Source: Acidovorax sp. NB1
GTDB taxonomy: Bacteria > Pseudomonadota > Gammaproteobacteria > Burkholderiales > Burkholderiaceae_C
Assembly (NCBI RefSeq): GCF_005405905.1
Contig: NZ_BJHU01000004.1
Coordinates: 1 to 53,775, forward strand
Length of the DNA: 53,775 nucleotides
Reading direction: 5' to 3'
In this document: in pieces, positions 17,609-27,247 of the stretch
How positions within the stretch are numbered: position 1 is the first letter of the stretch
Layout of the letters: every line of letters starts with the position of its first letter
Notes under the pieces: generated by a model
Database searches by the model: none
Seen by the model: only the letters and a program-made list of their open reading frames with translations
What the model was told of the DNA's origin: nothing
Translations under genes and position numbers: made by a program

Positions 17609-18525
17609 GCACTTTCACGAAAACCCCAGGCTGGCTCGACTGGTACGCCGGACCCAGCAAGCCCCGCTTCCAGGTGCCGCCCGGCAGCGTGGACGCGCAC
17701 TGCCACGTGTTCGGCCCGGGCGCGGAGTTCCCCTACGCGCCCGAGCGCAAGTACACGCCCTGCGATGCCTCGAAGCACGAGCTGTACGCGCTGCGCGACC
17801 ACCTGGGCTTTGCCCGCAACGTGGTGGTGCAGGCCACCTGCCACGGCGCCGACAACCGCGCCATGGTCGATGCCTGCCTGTCCAGCGGTGGCAAGGCGCG
17901 CGGCGTGGCCACGGTCAAGCGCTCGGTGACCGATGAAGAATTGCAGGCCCTGCACGCCGCCGGTGTGCGCGGCGTGCGCTTCAACTTCGTCAAGCGCCTG
18001 GTGGACTTCACGCCCAAGGACGAGCTGCTGGAGATCGCCGGCCGCATCGCCAAGCTCGGCTGGCATGTGGTGATCTACTTCGAGGCGGTGGACCTGCCCG
18101 AGCTGTGGGATTTCTTCACGGCCTTGCCTACCACCGTGGTGGTGGACCACATGGGCCGGCCCGACGTGACCAAGCCCATCGATGGGCCCGAGTTCGAGCT
18201 GTTCCTGAAGTTCATGCGCCAGCACCCCAACGTGTGGAGCAAGGTCAGTTGCCCCGAGCGCCTGTCGGTCACCGGGCCGAAGGCGCTCAACGGCGAGCAG
18301 GCGGCCTACCAGGACGTGGTGCCGTTCGCGCGAAAGGTGGTGGAGGAGTTCCCCGACCGCGTGCTCTGGGGCACCGACTGGCCGCACCCCAACCTCAAGG
18401 ACCACATGCCCGACGACGGCCTGCTGGTGGACTTCATCCCCCACATCGCGCCCACGGCCGAGCTGCAAAAGAAGCTGCTCGTGGACAACCCCATGCGCCT
18501 GTATTGGCCCGAAGAGGCGAAGTAA
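17605..18525 (+). CDS. ligI: 2-pyrone-4,6-dicarboxylate hydrolase
   Basis: 306 residues, a member of the amidohydrolase superfamily that opens the lactone 2-pyrone-4,6-dicarboxylate to 4-oxalomesaconate. It shows D-A-H-C-H-V-F-G-P near residues 30-38, V-D-H-M-G-R-P in the middle and G-T-D-W-P-H-P-N near the end, all diagnostic. The ATG at 17605 overlaps the preceding stop (ATGA). It is a distant relative of the amidohydrolase at 23905-24819. Confidence 0.92.
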   Translation: MSTFTKTPGWLDWYAGPSKPRFQVPPGSVDAHCHVFGPGAEFPYAPERKYTPCDASKHELYALRDHLGFARNVVVQATCHGADNRAMVDACLSSGGKARGVATVKRSVTDEELQALHAAGVRGVRFNFVKRLVDFTPKDELLEIAGRIAKLGWHVVIYFEAVDLPELWDFFTALPTTVVVDHMGRPDVTKPIDGPEFELFLKFMRQHPNVWSKVSCPERLSVTGPKALNGEQAAYQDVVPFARKVVEEFPDRVLWGTDWPHPNLKDHMPDDGLLVDFIPHIAPTAELQKKLLVDNPMRLYWPEEAK

Positions 18526-18537
18526 GGAGAGCGCGCC

Positions 18538-19861
<1,324 letters not shown>

Positions 19862-19901
19862 GGCTGGCTGATTTCGAATCAACCCGTAAAGGACCCCCAC
19901 C

Positions 19902-20861
19902 ATGACCATCAAAGTAGCCCTGGCCGGCGCCGGCGCCTTCGGCATCAAGCACCTGGACGGCATCAAGAACATCGACGGTGTCGAAGTCGTCTCCCTCGTC
20001 AGCCGCGACCTGGCCAAGACCCGGGAAGTGGCCGACAAGTATGGCATCCAGCACGTGACCACCAAGCTCGAAGACAGCCTGGCCATCAAGGAAGTGGACG
20101 CGGTGATCCTCTGCACCCCCACGCAGATGCATGCCAGCCAGTCCATCGCCTGCCTGGAAGCCGGCAAGCACGTGCAGGTCGAGATCCCGCTGTGCGACGT
20201 GCTGGCCGACGGCGAGAAGGTCGCCGCCCTGCAGAAGCAGACCGGCCTCGTCGCCATGTGCGGCCACACCCGCCGCTTCAACCCCAGCCACCAGTACGTG
20301 CACAAGAAGATCAAGGCGGGCGAGTTCAATATCCAGCAGATGGATGTGCAGACGTTCTTCTTCCGCCGCACCAACATGAACGCGCTGGGCCAGCCGCGCA
20401 GCTGGACCGACCACCTGCTGTGGCACCACGCCGCCCACACCGTGGACCTGTTCGCCTACCAGGCCGGCAGCCCGATCGTGAAGGCCAACGCGATCCAGGG
20501 CCCGATTCACAAGGAGCTGGGCATCGCGATGGACATGAGCATCCAGCTGCAGGCAGCCAACGGCGCCATCTGCACGCTCAGCCTCTCGTTCAACAACGAC
20601 GGCCCGCTGGGCACCTTCTTCCGCTACATCGGCGACACCGCCACCTACATCGCGCGCTACGACGACCTGGTGCAGTCGCACAGCAAGGGCCCCGAGACGC
20701 CGGTGGACGTGAGCCAGGTCGACGTGAGCATGAACGGCATCGAGCTGCAGGACCGCGAGTTCTTCGCCGCGATCAAGGAAGGCCGGGAGCCCAATGCCAG
20801 CGTGGCACAGGTCCTGCCGTGCTACCAGGTGCTGAACGGCCTGGAACGGCAACTCAACTGA
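19902..20861 (+). CDS. ligC: 4-carboxy-2-hydroxymuconate-6-semialdehyde dehydrogenase
   Basis: 319 residues, Gfo/Idh/MocA fold. The Rossmann motif A-G-A-G-A-F-G-I-K is at about 8-16, and C-T-P-T-Q-M-H-A and the diagnostic W-H-H-A-A-H-T-V-D-L are present. It oxidises the ring-cleavage product (as its hemiacetal) to 2-pyrone-4,6-dicarboxylate, the substrate of LigI. It closes the block of recognised pathway genes, followed 78 bp on by an aldo/keto reductase. Confidence 0.92.
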   Translation: MTIKVALAGAGAFGIKHLDGIKNIDGVEVVSLVSRDLAKTREVADKYGIQHVTTKLEDSLAIKEVDAVILCTPTQMHASQSIACLEAGKHVQVEIPLCDVLADGEKVAALQKQTGLVAMCGHTRRFNPSHQYVHKKIKAGEFNIQQMDVQTFFFRRTNMNALGQPRSWTDHLLWHHAAHTVDLFAYQAGSPIVKANAIQGPIHKELGIAMDMSIQLQAANGAICTLSLSFNNDGPLGTFFRYIGDTATYIARYDDLVQSHSKGPETPVDVSQVDVSMNGIELQDREFFAAIKEGREPNASVAQVLPCYQVLNGLERQLN

Positions 20862-20939
20862 GTCCGCGCCATTTGGCACTGTATCGTTTCCACTGCCTGC
20901 ACGGCAAGCGCCGCGGGCGTTCTTCCTGGGAGAAGCGCA

Positions 20940-21941
20940 ATGCAGACACGCACCCTCGGCCCATTCGAAGTCAGCGCCATCGGTCTGGGCTGCATGAACC
21001 TCTCGCACGCCTACGGCGCGCCCGTCTCCGCCGACACGGGTGAGCGCGTGCTGCTGGCGGCGCTGGATGCCGGCGTGACGCTGTTCGACACGGCGGCGCT
21101 GTACGGCTTCGGTGCCAACGAGGAGTTGGTGGGCCGCGTCCTCCGGCCCCATCGCCAGCGCATCACCCTGTGCAGCAAGGGCGGCATGGCCGGCGTGAAG
21201 GGCGAGGACGGCGTGACGCGCCGCGTGATCGACGGCCGCCCCGCCACGCTGCGCAGCAACTGCGAGGACAGCCTGCGCCGCCTGGGCACCGACGTGATCG
21301 ACCTGTACTACCTGCACCGCTGGGACAAGCAGGTGCCCATCGAGGACTCGGTGGGCGAGCTGTCGCGGCTGGTCGCGGCAGGCAAGGTGCGGGCCATCGG
21401 CCTGTCGGAGGTCTCCGCCGCCACATTGCACCGCGCGCACGCCGTGCACCCCGTCGCCGCCGTGCAGACCGAGTACTCGCTGTGGACGCGCAACCCGGAG
21501 ATCGCGGTGCTCGACGCGTGCCGCGAGCTGGGCGCGGCCTTCGTTGCCTTCAGTCCCCTGGCGCGCGGCTTCCTCTGCGGCGAACTCGTGGACGTGGGTG
21601 CGCTCCACGAGAAGGACATCCGCCGCGCCATGCCGCGCTTCGCGCCCGAGGCCTACGCGGCCAACCTGAAGCTGCTGGACGGCTACCGCAGGATCGCGCG
21701 GGACGCGGGCTGCACCCCGGCACAGCTGGCCCTGGCCTGGCTGCTGCACCAGGGCGGCCACATCGTCCCCATTCCCGGCACCACGAGCGTGGAACACCTG
21801 CTGGACGACCTGGGCGCCGCCAACATGCGGCTGCACGCCGCGGTGATCGAGCGGCTGAACGTTCTGATCAACGAACTTACCGTGGTCGGCCAGCGCTACA
21901 GCGCGCAGAGCGCGAACGAGGTCGACACCGAAGCCTTCTGA
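20940..21941 (+). CDS. Aldo/keto reductase
   Basis: 333 residues with the AKR barrel and tetrad segments: Asp and Tyr in F-D-T-A-A-L-Y-G, Lys in C-S-K-G, and His in Y-Y-L-H-R. The C-terminal P-I-P-G-T-T-S-V-E-H-L motif binds NADP(H). GGGAG precedes the ATG. It lies 78 bp after ligC in the same direction, so it may share its transcript. A role in reducing an aromatic aldehyde or ketone feeding the pathway is possible, but the substrate is not evident. Confidence 0.85.
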   Translation: MQTRTLGPFEVSAIGLGCMNLSHAYGAPVSADTGERVLLAALDAGVTLFDTAALYGFGANEELVGRVLRPHRQRITLCSKGGMAGVKGEDGVTRRVIDGRPATLRSNCEDSLRRLGTDVIDLYYLHRWDKQVPIEDSVGELSRLVAAGKVRAIGLSEVSAATLHRAHAVHPVAAVQTEYSLWTRNPEIAVLDACRELGAAFVAFSPLARGFLCGELVDVGALHEKDIRRAMPRFAPEAYAANLKLLDGYRRIARDAGCTPAQLALAWLLHQGGHIVPIPGTTSVEHLLDDLGAANMRLHAAVIERLNVLINELTVVGQRYSAQSANEVDTEAF

Positions 21942-21982
21942 ACCGCGAAGGCCCCTGGCGTCCGCGAGCCCGCCTTCGCGGT
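21942..21982. terminator. Hairpin between convergent genes (probable terminator)
   Basis: ACCGCGAAGGC and GCCTTCGCGGT form a perfect 11-bp stem with a 19-base loop, starting directly after the aldo/keto reductase stop. Genes converge here. No T-run follows, so it may be a weak bidirectional terminator or a 3' mRNA stabiliser. Confidence 0.45.
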
Positions 21983-22096
21983 GTTGCGGGCGCCCTGCTG
22001 CCGGTTCCACACGGTGCGAGGGCAGGAATGCCCAGGCGCGAGGTTGTGAGGTTCACCCCGCCCTCCTCCGGCGGTCGGGCCGCGCCCCGGACCGCG

Positions 22097-22834
22097 TCAG
22101 GGTGCTCCGGCGCGGGCCAGCAGGCGGCCGTAGCCTGGAACCCCCGGCAGCGCGCCAAGCTTGCGCATGCAGTACCAGGCCACCGCCGTGTTGCTCGTGA
22201 CGACGGGCCGTCCCAGGGAACGCTCCAGGGCCTCGATGGTCTCGGCCGTCCGCACGGTGGTGCAACTGAGGACGTATGCGTCCGCCCGCGCATGGGCATG
22301 GCGCGTGGCGAACGCATGCCACGCCTGCGGCGCGATGGCCATCATCTCGCGGCCGGTGCGGCAATCCAGGCCGGCGTTGCCGAGGATCTCGAATCCATGC
22401 TCGGCGAAGTAAGCCGCCTCCCGGTCATTGACGGCCGCCGTGTACGGGGAGAGCAGCACCACGCGCCGCGCGGGCAGGGCCTGCAGCGCCGCCACCAGGG
22501 CCTGCGACGTGGCCACGCAGGGCAGCCCAGTCGCGGACTGGATGCGCGCGAGAATCGACGCCTCCAGCTCGGTGCTGTAGGTCGACACGGCGGTGCAATG
22601 GAACACCACGATGTCGACGCCCGCGTCCGCGAGCAGCTCGGCCGCCGGCTCGACATCCCGGGCCATGCCCAGCAGGCTCGCCTCCGAACTGTCCACGAGC
22701 TTCAGCCGCGTGACCGCGATGGCGATGTCGGCGGGAAGCATCGCGCGCAGTTGCGGCTCGGCGGCCTGGTTCACGGAGGGCAGCAGCACGCCGATGCGCC
22801 CGCCCGATCCGTAGTCGAGTGCTGGGGCGGTCAT
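22097..22834 (-). CDS. Asp/Glu racemase-superfamily protein (maleate cis-trans isomerase-like)
   Basis: 245 residues. Both cysteines used by cofactor-independent racemases and isomerases are present: Cys80 in V-F-H-C-T-A-V and Cys191 in V-L-S-C-T-T-V-R-T. Arylmalonate decarboxylase has only the second of these, so isomerase or racemase chemistry is more likely. It is the last gene of a five-gene minus-strand operon with two Bug proteins, a cupin and a LigI-like hydrolase, and starts 13 bp after the second Bug gene. A maleate/fumarate-type conversion of a ring-cleavage product is plausible but not shown. Confidence 0.75.
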   Translation of the reverse strand: MTAPALDYGSGGRIGVLLPSVNQAAEPQLRAMLPADIAIAVTRLKLVDSSEASLLGMARDVEPAAELLADAGVDIVVFHCTAVSTYSTELEASILARIQSATGLPCVATSQALVAALQALPARRVVLLSPYTAAVNDREAAYFAEHGFEILGNAGLDCRTGREMMAIAPQAWHAFATRHAHARADAYVLSCTTVRTAETIEALERSLGRPVVTSNTAVAWYCMRKLGALPGVPGYGRLLARAGAP

Positions 22835-22847
22835 GCCGATGCGCCCT

Positions 22848-23849
22848 TCAGTTCAGCTTGAGCCCGAGCTCCTTGATCAGGGGCGCGTACTTGGCGGTCT
22901 CCCGCCGGATGGTCTCGTCCATCTCCTCGGGCGTGGTGCCCGCCGTCTCCAGACCGAACACCATGAGCTGGTCCCTGACTTCCTTGCGCTGCACGACCTC
23001 CACAACGTCCTTGTGGATCTTGTCGATGATCGCCCGCGGCGTGCCGGCGGGCGCGGACAGTGCATTCCACATCAACAGTTCGTAGCCCTTGAGCCCGGCC
23101 TCCGCCAGCGTCGGCACGTCGGGCAAGGCCGCGGAGCGGACCGGACCCGTCGTGGCCAGTGCACGGATCTTCCCGGACTGGATGTGCGGGACATTGGCGG
23201 CGATGCCGTCGAAGCTGACCTCGACGTCCCCCGAGAGCATTCCTTTGACGACCTCCGAGGCGCCGCGGTACGGCACCTGGACCAGCTTGATCCCGCTCTG
23301 CCGCGTGAACATCTCGCCTGCGAGCTGTGTGGACGTGGTGCTGGAGCCGTAGTTGATGCTGCCGGGCTGGGCCCGGGCGGCAGCCACCAGGTCGGCCACC
23401 GCCCTGAAGGGTGTCCGGTCGGTTGCGGTGAGCACCAGGGACTGGCGGGCGACGATCGAGATGGACGCGAAGTCCTTGATCGGATCGTAGGGCAGCCGCG
23501 AATACAGCGCCGGGTTCAGCGTGTAGGTCGAATCCAGGGGCATGAACAAGGTGTAGCCGTCGGGCGCGGCCCGGGCGGCCTCCTGCGCCGCGATCAGCGT
23601 GTTGGCCCCGCCCTTGTTGTCGACGACGACGGGCTGGCGCCACTTTTCGGACAGGCGTTGCGCGATCGCTCGGCCCAGCACGTCGGCGGGCCCACCGGCC
23701 GGGAAGGGCACGATCAGACGCACCGGCCTGGCGGGGAAGCTGGCCGCGGCCTGCGCCTGCGCAGCGGCGGGGAGGACCGGTAGCAGCAGCATCGGGACGA
23801 GCAGCGTGGCGCGCTGCGCCGCGCGGCGCAGCAGATGGAACATGGGCAT
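22848..23849 (-). CDS. Bug-family (TctC) periplasmic substrate-binding protein
   Basis: 333 residues with a signal peptide ending near A-Q-A-A-A (about residue 35), then the Bug signature F-P-A-R-P-V-R-L-I-V-P-F-P-A-G-G-P-A-D. The later V-P-Y-R-G-A-S and D-V-P-T-L-A-E-A-G segments are also typical. GAGGAG precedes the ATG at 23849; a second in-frame ATG two codons on is equally possible. It is the second Bug gene in its operon; the first is at 25362-26339. Confidence 0.9.
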   Translation of the reverse strand: MPMFHLLRRAAQRATLLVPMLLLPVLPAAAQAQAAASFPARPVRLIVPFPAGGPADVLGRAIAQRLSEKWRQPVVVDNKGGANTLIAAQEAARAAPDGYTLFMPLDSTYTLNPALYSRLPYDPIKDFASISIVARQSLVLTATDRTPFRAVADLVAAARAQPGSINYGSSTTSTQLAGEMFTRQSGIKLVQVPYRGASEVVKGMLSGDVEVSFDGIAANVPHIQSGKIRALATTGPVRSAALPDVPTLAEAGLKGYELLMWNALSAPAGTPRAIIDKIHKDVVEVVQRKEVRDQLMVFGLETAGTTPEEMDETIRRETAKYAPLIKELGLKLN

Positions 23850-23904
23850 GGGTGTCTCCTCTTTCTTTTGATCGCAGGGGGTCGGCGGCGCCGGGGCGGG
23901 CCGC

Positions 23905-24819
23905 TCAGAACCCGTACAACTGCTCGGGGTTGCGCACCAGGATCTGGTGGCGCTGTGCTCCGTCGGGCACCCAGGTCAGCATCTGGTCCAGCAGGTCCGT
24001 GGTGTTGGGCATCTCGCCCTTGAACGAGACGTGCGGCCAGTCGCTGGCCCATACCAGGCGGTCCGGCCGGGCGGCCAGCAGCGCCTGGACGTAGGGCACC
24101 ATGTCCTCGTAGGGCGGAGGCAGCGCCGACATCCGGTAGCCGCAGGACAGCTTGACCCAGCACCGCCCCGTGTTCACCAGCCTCAGCAGCGCCTGGAAGC
24201 CAGGCTGCCCCACGCCGTCTCCCGGCCTGAGCGAGCCCATGTGGTCGATCACGACGTCGGTGGGCAGTTCGCGCAGGGTGGGCTCCATCTCGGCCAGCGG
24301 AGCTCGGCCCTGGTCATCCATGACGTGGAGCTGCACATGCCAACCCAGGCGGGCGATGCGCGCCGCCAGCGCGGGCATCTCGGCCAGCGGGACGGCACCT
24401 GCATGGCCGATGTTGTAGCGCACTCCCCGCACGCCGGCTTCGTGCAGGCGGTCCAGTTCGGCATCCTGCACCTCGGCCCGCAGCGCGACGATGACGCGCG
24501 CCGGCCGGCCCAGCTCGGCCACCGCCTCCAGGTGCCGCCGGTTGTCGGTGCCATAGCCGCTGGGCTGCACGAGCACCAGGCGCTCGACGCCCAGGGTGTC
24601 GTGCAGCGCGCGCAGCCGCGCCGGCAAGGCGTCGGGCACATCGAAGGCGCGCGTCGCGGCCACGGGATAGCGGTCGGCGGGGCCATAGACATGCACATGG
24701 CAATCCGCGGTCCCCGGCGGGCAGATCAGCCTGGGCTTGCGGGGAGCGGGATCGGGAGGCTGGCACAGCGGAATCTCCGCGGAAGCTCGCGCGCTCGTTG
24801 CAGGCGACGGGCCGCTCAT
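23905..24819 (-). CDS. LigI-like amidohydrolase
   Basis: 304 residues, same superfamily branch as 2-pyrone-4,6-dicarboxylate hydrolase: A-D-C-H-V-H-V-Y-G-P near residue 40, V-R-Y-N-I-G-H, V-I-D-H-M-G, and A-S-D-W-P-H-V-S near residue 265. It overlaps the cupin gene by four bases (ATGA at 24816-24819), so the two are translationally coupled. It probably hydrolyses a lactone or related cyclic acid. It is clearly diverged from the true LigI at 17605-18525, so a different substrate is expected. Confidence 0.8.
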   Translation of the reverse strand: MSGPSPATSARASAEIPLCQPPDPAPRKPRLICPPGTADCHVHVYGPADRYPVAATRAFDVPDALPARLRALHDTLGVERLVLVQPSGYGTDNRRHLEAVAELGRPARVIVALRAEVQDAELDRLHEAGVRGVRYNIGHAGAVPLAEMPALAARIARLGWHVQLHVMDDQGRAPLAEMEPTLRELPTDVVIDHMGSLRPGDGVGQPGFQALLRLVNTGRCWVKLSCGYRMSALPPPYEDMVPYVQALLAARPDRLVWASDWPHVSFKGEMPNTTDLLDQMLTWVPDGAQRHQILVRNPEQLYGF

Positions 24820-25340
24820 TCGAAGATCCGATCCTCGTGCAGCACCACGGGCACTTCCTTGTTCTTCTCGGAATAGCCATCGAAGGGCTTGCCCTCCAGG
24901 TCGATGCGCGCGAGCACGTCGCTGTCGGGGTCGATGTGCGCGCCGATGCGCAGCATGACGAGTTCCTCGCGGTCTTCCTTGGCGTGGAACCAGTAGAAGG
25001 TGCCGGCCGGCAGCAGCACGCAATCGTTCCTGCCTGCCTCGCGCGTCTCGCCATTCGGCCCGTGGAACACCGCGCCGCCCTGCAGGATGACGAACACGTG
25101 GTCCTCGTTGGAATGCGCGTGGATCTCGTTCTCGCCACCGCTCGCGTAGGTCTTGAGCACCACGTTCATGTAGCGCGACGCGCCGAGGACCTGGTTGGTG
25201 CGGCCCTGCTTCGGCAACTGGGTCCGGATGTGGAAGAAGCTGGGCTGGCCCGGCTTGTTCAGGCGCGCCATCTCCGCGCGCCACTCCGCGGCGCTGTTGA
25301 CGATCGGGGCGAAGCTGTGGCTGGGGCTGTTCGTGGTCAT
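24816..25340 (-). CDS. Single-domain cupin protein
   Basis: 174 residues. Cupin motif 1 is E-I-H-A-H-S-N-E-D-H (His74, His76, Glu79). Motif 2 is L-P-A-G-T-F-Y-W-F-H (His119). All four candidate metal ligands are present, so it may bind Fe or Mn and could be a dioxygenase, isomerase or ligand sensor. It is the second gene of the operon, coupled to the LigI-like hydrolase, which suggests it makes or processes that enzyme's substrate. GAAGGAGATTC precedes the ATG. Confidence 0.75.
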   Translation of the reverse strand: MTTNSPSHSFAPIVNSAAEWRAEMARLNKPGQPSFFHIRTQLPKQGRTNQVLGASRYMNVVLKTYASGGENEIHAHSNEDHVFVILQGGAVFHGPNGETREAGRNDCVLLPAGTFYWFHAKEDREELVMLRIGAHIDPDSDVLARIDLEGKPFDGYSEKNKEVPVVLHEDRIFE

Positions 25341-25361
25341 GGTGAATCTCCTTCGTGAATG

Positions 25362-26339
25362 TCAATCGATCCTGATGCCGGCTTCCGCGATGACGGGACG
25401 CCACCTCGCGGCCTCCGAGGCGATGAAGCTGCGCAGCGCCTGCGGCGAGCTGGCGTCGGCCAGCAGCCCGGCGCCCAGGAGCTTCTCCTGCACGTCCTTG
25501 GACGCGAGGGCTTGCGTCAGCGCGCGGTTGAGCTCGTCCACCACCGCAGCGGGCGTGCCCTTGGGCGCCAGCAACGCCATCCACACGTCGATGTCGGGCA
25601 GCTTGATCCCCACATCGGCCATCGATGGCACGTTGGGCAGCGTGGGGATGGGCTTGGCGCTCAGGCGCGCGAGCGGCCGCAGCGTGCCCTTCTCGAAATG
25701 GGGCATGGCGGTCGTGATGCCGTCGATGGTGAACGTGACGTCCTTGGTCAGCAGGCTCTGGGTCGTGCCCGCGCTGCCCTTGTAGGGCACCGAGACCACC
25801 TCCTTGCCCAGCGTGCGCTTGAGCAGCTCGCCGGAGAGCTGGGACGTGAAGGTGCCGAAGCCATAGCTCATTGCGGCGGCGCCGGCCTTGGACTGCGCGA
25901 GCAGCGCCTGCATGGACTGGGGTCCGGCCTGGTGGGTCATGACCACCAGGGGCGTGGTGGCCACCTTGCCGATCGGCTCGAAATCCTGGACGGGATCGTA
26001 GGGCAGCTTGGCGTAGAGGTACTGGTTCATCACCAGCGTGTTGTCGATGGCCATCAGCAGCGTGTAGCCGTCCGGCGCCGCCTTCGCGACGGCATCGGCG
26101 CCAATGATGGTGTTGGCGCCCGGCTTGTTGTCCACCACGATCGGCTGGCGCATCAACTCGCCCATACGCTGCCCGACGACGCGGGCCAGCAGGTCGGTGG
26201 GACCGCCGGCGGGGAACGGTACGATCATCCGGATCGGCCGGCTGGGATAGTCACGGGAAGCTGGTGCTTGTGCGTGCACCGGAATGGCGGCGCAAATGAG
26301 CGACACGGCGAGGGCCGCGGCGACCTGGAAGGTTTTCAT
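25362..26339 (-). CDS. Bug-family (TctC) periplasmic substrate-binding protein
   Basis: 325 residues, with a signal peptide ending V-H-A-Q-A (about residue 24). The Bug signature P-S-R-P-I-R-M-I-V-P-F-P-A-G-G-P-T-D and V-P-Y-K-G-S-A follow. The ATG at 26339 follows AGGAGACACC and is preferred to an upstream in-frame start at 26408. It is the first gene of the five-gene operon, so the promoter should lie just upstream of 26339. Confidence 0.9.
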   Translation of the reverse strand: MKTFQVAAALAVSLICAAIPVHAQAPASRDYPSRPIRMIVPFPAGGPTDLLARVVGQRMGELMRQPIVVDNKPGANTIIGADAVAKAAPDGYTLLMAIDNTLVMNQYLYAKLPYDPVQDFEPIGKVATTPLVVMTHQAGPQSMQALLAQSKAGAAAMSYGFGTFTSQLSGELLKRTLGKEVVSVPYKGSAGTTQSLLTKDVTFTIDGITTAMPHFEKGTLRPLARLSAKPIPTLPNVPSMADVGIKLPDIDVWMALLAPKGTPAAVVDELNRALTQALASKDVQEKLLGAGLLADASSPQALRSFIASEAARWRPVIAEAGIRID

Positions 26340-27132
26340 GGGGTGTCTCCTGGGCGGTTGTCGATATCCGCGATTCGTTGTCGCGGACGATTTGTTGACC
26401 GCTGTCAATTCTGGGGGGCCGGTGCGTGCCCGGCAACGCAGGCTGGCCTATTCGCTGTATCGAAGAAATGAATTCGCCATGCTCCGCGCCTTTCGGAGGT
26501 CTCCGCCGTCGTCGGCGGTGGCCGGCCACAAAGGGACGCGTCGCCCTCCAGGGGCATGGGCCAGGCGTTCACGCCACGCGGCGCGCGGGCGACGACCGCC
26601 AGCATGGTCACCGCTGGGTGCAGGCACGGTTGCACGAAGCGCAGTTCGTGCTCGACATCAACGCGGACCGGTTCGGCGCTCCGGAGATCCTGGTCCTGCC
26701 CTTGCCCGCCGCGCTTGCCTGGCAGCGGGCGAGCGCATCCGCATCGCTGAGCACTAGGCCGAAGCGCAACGTGCAGTCCTGCGCGAGAAGGCGCCCGCCG
26801 TCGCTCAAAGCCCGGGCGGCGCGGCCGAACGGCACGCGCCAGCGCATCCGACGGTCCCGGGGATCGGCGGTCCGGGAGAGTCCATGTTCAGTGACTGCAC
26901 GGACGACGCGACGGGCCCTCGGCCGCGGCGCGCGCTCACCAGGCCACCGCGCGAGCCGATCAAGGCGGCGCCGCCGCTCCGGGGCGCAGCTCCAAGCAGG
27001 CTCCTTGTGCCGCCCCCAATGCGCGCCACCTTGGCCACCGCCTCGGGCGCGGGACGGTCGGCCCGACCTCGCGCGGGAGACGATGCCCTTGCCCACCTTC
27101 TCGGCGCTTTCCCCGGGCAGGCGCCCGTGCAC
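26340..27132. other. Long intergenic stretch without a convincing gene
   Basis: About 800 bp between the Bug promoter and the second porin's terminator. Long open frames exist on both strands but all are Arg/Ala/Pro-rich and lack ribosome sites or family motifs. The promoter of the five-gene operon should sit near 26345-26420, where the sequence is AT-richer. The rest may be the decayed remains of a gene I cannot identify. Confidence 0.4.
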
Positions 27133-27161
27133 AAAAAAAGGCGCCGGGTTGCCCCGGCACC
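27133..27161 (-). terminator. Rho-independent terminator of the second porin
   Basis: On the minus strand a GC-rich stem (GGTGCCGGGG / CCCGGCGCC) with a very short loop is followed by seven T residues (A-run at 27133-27139 on the plus strand). It lies about 90 bp after the porin stop codon. It is the clearest intrinsic terminator in the window. Confidence 0.75.
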
Positions 27162-27247
27162 AAACCTTGGAGATAACAATGCGGGGATCCCGGCGCCCAG
27201 CCACCGCGGCCCATCGCGGGGCCGCAGCGGCGTGCCGCCGGTCGCCA

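Noticed and set aside
23905..25584. Apparent extended N-terminus of the LigI-like amidohydrolase
   Set aside because: The extension is out of frame with the cupin gene it overlaps. The ATG at 24819 gives a normal-length enzyme and an ATGA overlap.
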